Shown here one piece after another: positions 56,431 to 64,000 of a stretch of 64,000 nucleotides of DNA. Within the stretch, counting starts at the first letter, position 1; the number at the start of each line of letters is the position of its first letter. This DNA comes from Owenia fusiformis. Taxonomy: Eukaryota; Annelida; Polychaeta; Sabellida; Oweniidae. The stretch covers positions 16,351,754 to 16,415,753 of the forward strand of contig CAIIXF020000011.1 of NCBI GenBank assembly GCA_903813345.2. Reading direction: 5' to 3'. Both the position numbers and the translations under genes were made by a program. The notes beneath the pieces were generated by a model that worked only from the letters and a program-made list of their open reading frames with translations, was not told the origin of the DNA and did no database searches.

Positions 56431-57947
56431 TCATCGCTATTCGATTTGTTCGTCTACAGTAACACCCGATCAATCACAATTGAAACCCTTTGGGAAAGGT
56501 ATTTACTAGATAAATGAAAAATGCTTAGTGATAACTATAACTCAAAGTCCTTTGAAAAACGATTCATCTTGTGCAGAGAATTATGGTTACATTGTTGAAA
56601 TAGAGGGTTCATAGCTGACATAAAACATATACTTGGCATGCATCAATACATTCTCAGAGGGTTTTAAATAACAGTTAGTATTTGCCTAATGGCCCTCTAT
56701 TGTAATTATTATTGATTGAAGAACATAATAAAACGTAAACCGTGTAATTGTAAACATTAAGATACGAGACACAAACGTCCAGACTGTTCTTACTTCTGCA
56801 TTGGATGAAATGATTTGATGAAATAGCAAATGTATTCATGTAAAAACATCAACGTCGTTCTTGAATAGGGATGAACAAGTTTTAATTGAGAAATAATACT
56901 GATGTTCAATTTATTAATTATGATTTGTATGATCAATTTATCTTAATGTTCTTTGAGTGCGTCAATAGAATGAACAATACCTTATTTGTATATTAATGCT
57001 CAGATTAAATAAGTTGCCTTGCAAGAATACTTATATTTTTTCTTGTTACCGTGTTATATTGCATAATAAAAGTAGTATGAAGAGTACACGTGCTCGCAGT
57101 TTAATTAAATCCCTATTCCTCATAGAAATCCCAAAGCTATTTAAAGCGTAATACTATTCTTTCATGGATGTCAATGTAAGATATCTACTCATATTGACCA
57201 TCTGATCGCTGATATGACTAAGATAAGCAGATTTCTGAGCTGTACTTTATGGTATCCCACCAAAGAAAATTGAGTGTCATCTGTCTCATGCAGAATCTAT
57301 AGCCTTTTTTTCATTTTATTGTTTTCATTTTAATTCAAAATTAATTCCGACGATGAATTGGAAAGAGGGGTGAGATGTACACTTGAAGGCTGGTTTTAAA
57401 CTTGCTAGCAACTCCTATTAAAATATCAGGTTAGATCAAGGGCTGTTGAAATCCCATGGTGACATCTACATTTCAACATGGTTCAGAAAGTCAGGATTAG
57501 TAAGTTTAATTAACAGCATTGCTTAATACTTGATTTTGATTGGCTAAGAGCTTGAAGACTTTTACATTTGAAAAATGATATCACTGTTTTTAAATTTCCC
57601 ATCACCATCCAACAAAATGATAAAGATAAAATCTAACTGCAGAATATGAACCTAAAAACATTGAAATATATAAGTGCAAATGTCAAGGAAACCAAACAAG
57701 AAAGGCAAACTGTAAGTGTAAATGTAAGTGTAAAACCATCCCGGGAAAACCATGATCTAACGTGAAAAGAAACAATGTCTTACATCCCCTTCCCCCTCCA
57801 ATCGAGAACCAATATCACAATCCAGGACCAGATCACCAAGGGACATTTCATTCATACTGAAGTCATTACAATACATGTTGAAGAAAAATTGAAAACATTG
57901 ATAGCTAATACTCATAACATCAAAAATAGTTGTAGATACTAGTACTC
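56431..57947. other. No gene recognised
   Basis: AT-rich sequence; a short TGTAAG(TGTAAA) iteration at about 57709-57735 precedes the satellite. Confidence 0.4.
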
Positions 57948-58894
57948 AAATGATGTGGGATGAATAAGACACACATACCAAAATTGAAAGCAATACATTT
58001 TCTCAATCAATATTAAATTTGAGAAAATTGACCAGCTTTGTGGAAATATCAAAAACAGTAATTTTGGCTGTTCCATTAGTCTGCCTCTGAAGACCTTCGT
58101 AGCCGAAACGTCTAATATCAAATGATGTAGAATGAATAAGACACACATACCAAAATTGAAAGCAATACATTTTCTCAATCAATATTAAATTTGAGAAAAT
58201 TGATCAGCTTTGTGGAAATATCAAACACAGTAATTTTGGCTGTTCCATTAGTCTGCCTCTGAAGACCTTCTTAGCCGAAACGTCTAATATCAAATGATGT
58301 GGGATGAATAAGACACACATACCAAAATTGAAAGCAATACATTTTCTCAATCAATATTAAATATGAGAAAATTGACCAGCTTTGTGGAAATATCAAAAAC
58401 AGTAAGTTTGGCTGTTCCATTAGTCTGCCTCTGAAGACCTTCTTAGCCGAAACGTCTAATATCAAATGATGTGGGATGAATAAGACACACATACCAAAAT
58501 TGAAAGCAATACATTTTCTCAATCAATATTAAATATGAGAAAATTGACCAGCTTTGTGGAAATATCAAAAACAGTAATTTTGGCTGTTCCATTAGTCTGC
58601 CTCTGAAGATCTTCTTAGCCGAAACGTCTAATATCAAATGATGTGGGATGAATAAGACACACATACCAAAATTGAAAGCAATACATTTTCTCAATCAATA
58701 TTAAATTTGAGAAAATTGACCAGCTTTGTGGAAATATCAAAAACAGTAATTTTGGCTGTTCCATTAGTCTGCCTCTGAAGACCTTTGTAGCCGAAACGTC
58801 TAATATCAAATGATGTGGGATGAATAAGACACACATACCAAAATTGAAAGCAATACATTTTCTCAATCAATATTAAATATGAGTGGAAATATCA
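57948..58894. repeat. 172 bp tandem repeat, block A (about 5.5 copies)
   Basis: AAATGATGTGGGATGAATAA (with minor variants) recurs at 57948, 58120, 58292, 58464, 58636 and 58808. Each unit contains TTGAAAGCAATACATTTTCT, TTTGGCTGTTCCATTAGTC and GCCGAAACGTCTAATATC. Minus-strand frames of 83 codons repeat with the units, but 172 is not a multiple of three, so there is no long protein. Confidence 0.95.
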
Positions 58895-60406
58895 ACAAGA
58901 ACACAAATGTGTACAAAATGTCCCCACCTATGGGTGATCCCGTCAAATGGTTATCCTAAAAATGAGTAGACAAGACTTTACCGACACAATTTGAGGACGG
59001 AAAATCCAAAATGGCCACCTTAAAATTTACCAAGAATGCCAAAAAATTAGTCAGTTCTAGATTTTCATACTAAGAACCACCCCTGAAATTTTGAAATTGA
59101 TCCGTCACACAGTTAACCAGAAAACCTGTAAACAAGACTTTACAGACAATATTTGAGGACAGAAAATCCAAAATGGCTGCCTTGACATTTATCCAGAATG
59201 CCAAAAAACTAATCTGTTCCAGATTTTCATACTAAGAATCATCCCTGAAAATATGAAATTGATCTACCAAACGGTTCACCTGGAAATGTGTAGACAAGAC
59301 TTTGCAAACAAGATTTTAGGACACAAAATCCAAAATGGCTGCCTTGACATTTACCCAGAATGCCCAAAAACTAATCAGATCTAGATTTTCATATTAAGAA
59401 TCATACCTGAAAATTTGAAATTGATCTACCAAACAGTTCACCTAAAAACGCGTAGACAAGACTTTACGGGCAAGATTTTAAGACGGAAAATCCAAAATGG
59501 CTGCCTTGACATTTATCCAGAATGCCAAAAAACTAATCAGATCTAGATTTTCATACTAAAAATCATCCCTGAAAATTTGAAATTGATCTACCAAACGGTT
59601 CACCTGGAAATGCGTAGACAAGACTTTACAGACAAGATTTTAGGACGGAAAATCCAAAATGGCTGCCTTGACATTTACCCAGAATGCCCAAAAACTAATC
59701 AGATCTAGATTTACATACTAAGAATCATCCCTGAAAATTTGAAATTGATCTACCAAACGGTTCACCTGAAAACGCGTAGACAAGACTTTACAGACAAGAT
59801 TTTAGGACGGAAAAATCCAAAATGGCCGACAATAAAAAAGTGGTTATTAGTTTTTGCTGATTTCTTCTTACAAAATTATCACATATAACTACTGTTAACA
59901 ATAACATAGGCTTTTACAACAAAGTACACCTGAAATCATTTATAAAGCTACTAAATAGTTAAAGTATGAAAACTGAAAACACCATTTAATATGATACAAA
60001 GTATTATCGTGCGCTAACTTTTCTTAAAACATTCAAAATGGCTGACATGATTGAGCTAACAGGTCCAAAACCTATCAGATCTAGAATGAAGTGAGCTGAA
60101 CAAGATGTTAAAGGTTTTAAAAGCAACTGTGAAGCCGTTTTTCTTAAAGTTTGCAGACAAGGATTTTAGCATTTGACTTCAAAATGGCCGACAGGAAGTA
60201 GGTATCGAGTTAATTTTTTTTCATCCACATCTGTATGCACTCATAAGTTATCCCTGAAAATTTGAAGGTGATATCTGTAGCGGTTTTTGAGAAAACTGCC
60301 GGACGTACGGACAGACGGACAGACAGACAGACGGACAGACAGACAAACGGACAGACGGACGCGCCTAGGCCGACAATATGGCCCCACACTATGTGGTGGG
60401 GACATA
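58895..60406. mobile_element. 1.5 kb element with TGTCCCCACC ends inserted in the 172 bp repeat, copy 1
   Basis: The 172 bp unit is interrupted after TGGAAATATCAA and resumes at AAAAACAGTAATTTTGG. In between, TGTCCCCACC (near the left border) is mirrored by GGTGGGGACA at the right. The interior is about six tandem units of roughly 162 bp, each with TCCAAAATGGC(T/C)GCC-like and GTAGACAAGACTTTAC words, then a (GGACAGAC)n tract at 60303-60358. No ORF of note. Confidence 0.8.
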
Positions 60407-61077
60407 AAAACAGTAATTTTGGCTGTTCCATTAGTCTGCCTCTGAAGACCTTCGTAGCCGAAACGTCTAATATCAAATGATGTGGGATGAATAAGACACA
60501 CATACCAAAATTGAAAGCAATACATTTTCTCAATCAATATTAAATATGGGAAAATTGACCAGCTTTGTGGAAATATCAAAAACAGTAAGTTTGGCTGTTC
60601 CATTAGTCTGCCTCTGAAGACCTTCTTAGCCGAAACGTCTAATATCAAATGATGTGGGATGAATAAGACACACATACCAAAATTGAAAGCAATACATTTT
60701 CTCAATCAATATTAAATATGAGAAAATTGACCAGCTTTGTGGAAATATCAAAAACAGTAATTTTGGCTGTTCCATTAGTCTGCCTCTGAAGATCTTTTTA
60801 GCCGAAACGTCTAATATCAAATGATGTGGGATGAATAAGACACACATACCAAAATTGAAAGCAATACATTTTCTCAATCAATATTAAATTTGAGAAAATT
60901 GACCAGCTTTGTGGAAATATCAAAAACAGTAATTTTGGCTGTTCCATTAGTCTGCCTCTGAAGACCTTTGTAGCCGAAACGTCTAATATCAAATGATGTG
61001 GGATGAATAAGACACACATACCAAAATTGAAAGCAATACATTTTCTCAATCAATATTAAATATGAGTGGAAATATCA
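60407..61077. repeat. 172 bp tandem repeat, block B (about 4 copies)
   Basis: Units start at 60475, 60647, 60819 and 60991. The order of small variants (GACCTTCTTAGCC, GATCTTTTTAGCC, GACCTTTGTAGCC) parallels the last units of block A, showing that block and insertion were copied together. Confidence 0.95.
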
Positions 61078-62576
61078 ACAAGAACACAAATGTGTACAAA
61101 ATGTCCCCACCTATGGGTGATCCCGTCAAATGGTTATCCTAAAAATGAGTAGACAAGACTTTACCGACACAATTTGAGGACGGAAAATCCAAAATGGCCA
61201 CCTTAAAATTTACCAAGAATGCCAAAAAATTAGTCAGTTCTAGATTTTCATACTAAGAACCACCCCTGAAATTTTGAAATTGATCCGTCACACAGTTAAC
61301 CAGAAAACCTGTAAACAAGACTTTACAGACAATATTTGAGGACAGAAAATCCAAAATGGCTGCCTTGACATTTATCCAGAATGCCAAAAAACTAATCTGT
61401 TCCAGATTTTCATACTAAGAATCATCCCTGAAAATATGAAATTGATCTACCAAACGGTTCACCTGGAAATGTGTAGACAAGACTTTGCAAACAAGATTTT
61501 AGGACACAAAATCCAAAATGGCTGCCAGAATGCCCAAAAACTAATCAGATCTAGATTTTCATATTAAGAATCATACCTGAAAATTTGAAATTGATCTACC
61601 AAACAGTTCACCTAAAAACGTGTAGACAAGACTTTACGGGCAAGATTTTAAGACGGAAAATCCAAAATGGCTGCCTTGACATTTATCCAGAATGCCAAAA
61701 AACTAATCAGATCTAGATTTTCATACTAAAAATCATCCCTGAAAATTTGAAATTGATCTACCAAACGGTTCACCTGGAAATGCGTAGACAAGACTTTACA
61801 GACAAGATTTCAGGACGGAAAATCCAAAATGGCTGCCTTGACATTTACCCAGAATGCCCAAAAACTAATCAGATCTAGATTTACATACTAAGAATCATCC
61901 CTGAAAATTTGAAATTGATCTACCAAACGGTTCACCTGAAAACGCGTAGACAAGACTTTACAGACAAGATTTTAGTACGGAAAAATCCAAAATGGCCGAC
62001 AATAAAAAAGTGATTATTAGTTTTTGCTGATTTCTTCTTACAAAATTATCACATATAACTACTGTTAACAATAACATAGGCTTTTACAACAAAGTACACC
62101 TGAAATCATTTATAAAGCTACTAAATAGTTAAAGTATGAAAACTGAAAACACCATTTAATATGATACAAAGTATTATCGTGCGCTAACTTTTCTTAAAAC
62201 ATTCAAAATGGCTGACATGATTGAGCTAACAGGTCCAAAACCTAATCAGATCTAGAATGAAGTGAGCTGAACAAGATGTTAAAGTTTTAAAAGCAACTGT
62301 GAAGCCGTTTTTCTTAAAGTTTGCAGACAAGGATTTTAGCATTTGACTTCAAAATGGCCGACAGGAAGTAGGTATCGAGTTAATTTTTTTTCATCCACAT
62401 CTGTATGCACTCATAAGTTATCCCTGAAAATTTGAAGGTGATATCTGTAGCGGTTTTTGAGAAAACTGCCGGACGTACGGACAGACGGACAGACAGACAG
62501 ACGGACAGACAGACAGACGGACAGACGGACGCGCCTAGGCCGACAATATGGCCCCACACTATGTGGTGGGGACATA
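61078..62576. mobile_element. 1.5 kb TGTCCCCACC element, copy 2
   Basis: Nearly identical to 58895-60406 at an offset of 2183 bp at the left border and 2170 at the right. The main difference is a 14 bp deletion near 61526 (GGCTGCCAGAATGCCC), plus scattered substitutions. A (GGACAGAC)n tract lies at 62473-62528. Confidence 0.9.
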
Positions 62577-62830
62577 AAAACAGTAATTTTGGCTGTTCCA
62601 TTAGTCTGCCTCTGAAGACCTTCGTAGCCGAAACGTCTAATATCAAATGATGTGGGATGAATAAGACACACATACCAAAATTGAAAGCAATACATTTTCT
62701 CAATCAATATTATATTTGAGAAAATTGACCCGTTTTGTAGAAAAATCAAAAACAGTAATTTTGGCTGTCCCATTAGTCTGCCTCTGAAGACCTTGTTCTT
62801 AGCCGAAACGTCTAATATCAATTTCCAACC
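62577..62830. repeat. 172 bp tandem repeat, block C (about 1.5 copies, diverged)
   Basis: One regular unit (62645) is followed by a diverged one with TTGACCCGTTTTGTAGAAAA and an extra GTTC before TTAGCCGAAACGTC. This is the degenerate edge of the array. Confidence 0.85.
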
Positions 62831-64000
62831 ACAACTGACAAAGTCTAGACGCAAGACCAAATATTTCATGGCATGCAACTTTAATTTTCATGAACTCGGC
62901 CAATAATCAAATGGTGGTCAAATAAATTTCGCCTGAACAAGGAGGATTAAGCCGAGATCTTAATCATGAAAGATTACCACGATGGATGATGAGTCCCAAA
63001 TACTTTAACCAAAAAATCTAAAAGCTCAAGGTGTCATTTCCTGTTGCAATGCCACTGTTCTCAGTGTTTGTAAACTTTAATATAACAGTCCTTGATCTAT
63101 TTCTATACAGATTTGGCTAAATCCCTTGGAGTTTTACTAAGTTACCAACATTAGAGATAAACAGAATGGGTCCTTTTAGGAACAAGACACTTAACAAAAA
63201 AATCAAATTAATGAATTCGCGGATACTCTCCTTATAAGTAGCTACATACTTTACCCTAAGAAACAAAGATATGACAATTGTTGATTTGTTTTTGCGATAT
63301 TCGAATTCATGGAAGTTATTGAGGGTGTAAGCAGTGGTCTATTTTTATTTTTATTATGATATAATTCATTAGATATCATTTAGTTGTTCGAATAGTGCAA
63401 AAACAAAGTTTGGCCTTATTTAGTATATTCTGTGTCATTTTATATTTTCACCACTAGCAAATGTGTAATAGTCCAGTAGGAAGGTCATATATTGTTCTTA
63501 ATTTTCACCACCGCCATTCTCTTCGGAAGTTTCTACACTTTTTGATATGACTTTTTTGATCCCATTGGAATTTCACCAACTATCAATTCTCTCTCGATTA
63601 AAAAGTCTCCTTTTTAATTTTGAAAGATTTTCGGGTCTTGGACACTAGTACTTTCATTTATTTCCGATTTTGTCACAATATCAATGTTTATGATATTCAT
63701 GTGTATGTCCTCAACATCGATTATTCTCAATCAATCTTGTTGTTCAAAGTTGAATCTAAGGACAACCACTTAAAGACAAGTTCGGAAAATAACATATCGA
63801 ACAAGACATTTGCGAATTAGTCTATCTAGTTGTTTTGTAGCATAAAAGTGCTTACATTTCACTCGCTGTGAGAGATTCTATCAGTAGTTTACCTTGAGTT
63901 GTCTGTTAACATGACAAATATTCATAAACAATATACGGTATATTATTACCACCTTGCCGGGCCAGTTCTAGGGGTTTTAGTGCTAGTTTAGAAGGCATTC
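62831..64000. other. No gene recognised
   Basis: AT-rich sequence with only short chance ORFs. 63942-63965 is an exact reverse complement of 32013-32036 (a 24 bp match including TACCACCTTGCCGGGCCAG), probably the end of a dispersed repeat that continues past the window. Confidence 0.45.

Noticed and set aside
57948-58894. Possible hammerhead ribozyme in the 172 bp repeat (CTGAAGA ... CCGAAAC GTC)
   Set aside because: The conserved boxes are suggestive, but the bases between them (CCTTCGTAGC) do not form the required stem II, and variants among units show no compensating changes.
57939-62878. Repeated 83- to 155-codon minus-strand ORFs beginning MRKCIAFNFG
   Set aside because: They follow the 172 bp satellite unit, which is not a multiple of three, and shift frame between units. 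They are by-products of the repeat.

Overview
The window looks like a piece of an AT-rich, repeat-laden invertebrate animal nuclear genome. There are no bacterial-style operons and long stretches have no gene. It carries miniature inverted-repeat elements (MITEs), mariner and LINE debris, satellite arrays and intronless rhodopsin-class receptor genes. Lineage-expanded, single-exon GPCRs beside such repeats are typical of echinoderms, hemichordates and amphioxus. I favour a marine deuterostome, but the sequence alone does not settle this.

Only two genes can be called with confidence. They are near-identical single-exon class A GPCRs at 22969-24069 (minus) and 50766-51869 (plus), arranged head to head about 27 kb apart. 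Their 5' flanks are also homologous as mirror images. In the plus-strand copy that flank is split by a roughly 5.4 kb CACTA-like insertion (44334-49720) and a 342 bp mariner-type MITE (50162-50503). The minus-strand copy lacks both and so shows the empty sites.

Layout. 1-961: a small MITE and unassigned sequence. 962-15434: a giant inverted-repeat-bounded unit of about 14.5 kb holding two satellite arrays (19 x 190 bp on the left, about 18 x 119 bp on the right) and several hairpins and MITEs, with no recognisable transposase. 15443-16100: two more copies of its terminal sequence, head to head. 16.1-22 kb: AT-rich sequence, a repeat rich in TGACCT half-sites, and a foldback element with an 8 bp target-site duplication. 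22.9-25.1 kb: the first receptor and its flank. 25-34 kb: scattered hairpins and mariner-type elements. 35-36.7 kb: a nested set of mariner ends, a LINE 3' fragment and a second mariner-type element. 36.8-38.8 kb: a GAACG-rich element family. 38884-41343: a 2.46 kb element with CACGGG ends and a 5 bp target-site duplication, reminiscent of Transib. 43.2-49.7 kb: an element with repeated AAGACGTCTT, then the CACTA-like insertion. 49.7-51.9 kb: the second receptor. 52-57 kb: MITEs and a decayed mariner transposase. 57.9-62.8 kb: a 172 bp tandem repeat broken by a 1.5 kb element, the combination being tandemly duplicated as a 2.18 kb unit.

The genes do not form a pathway. The story is an inverted receptor-gene duplication that later accumulated transposons, and a genome shaped by foldback and satellite-bearing elements. 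All alignments were made by eye, so identities and copy borders are approximate.
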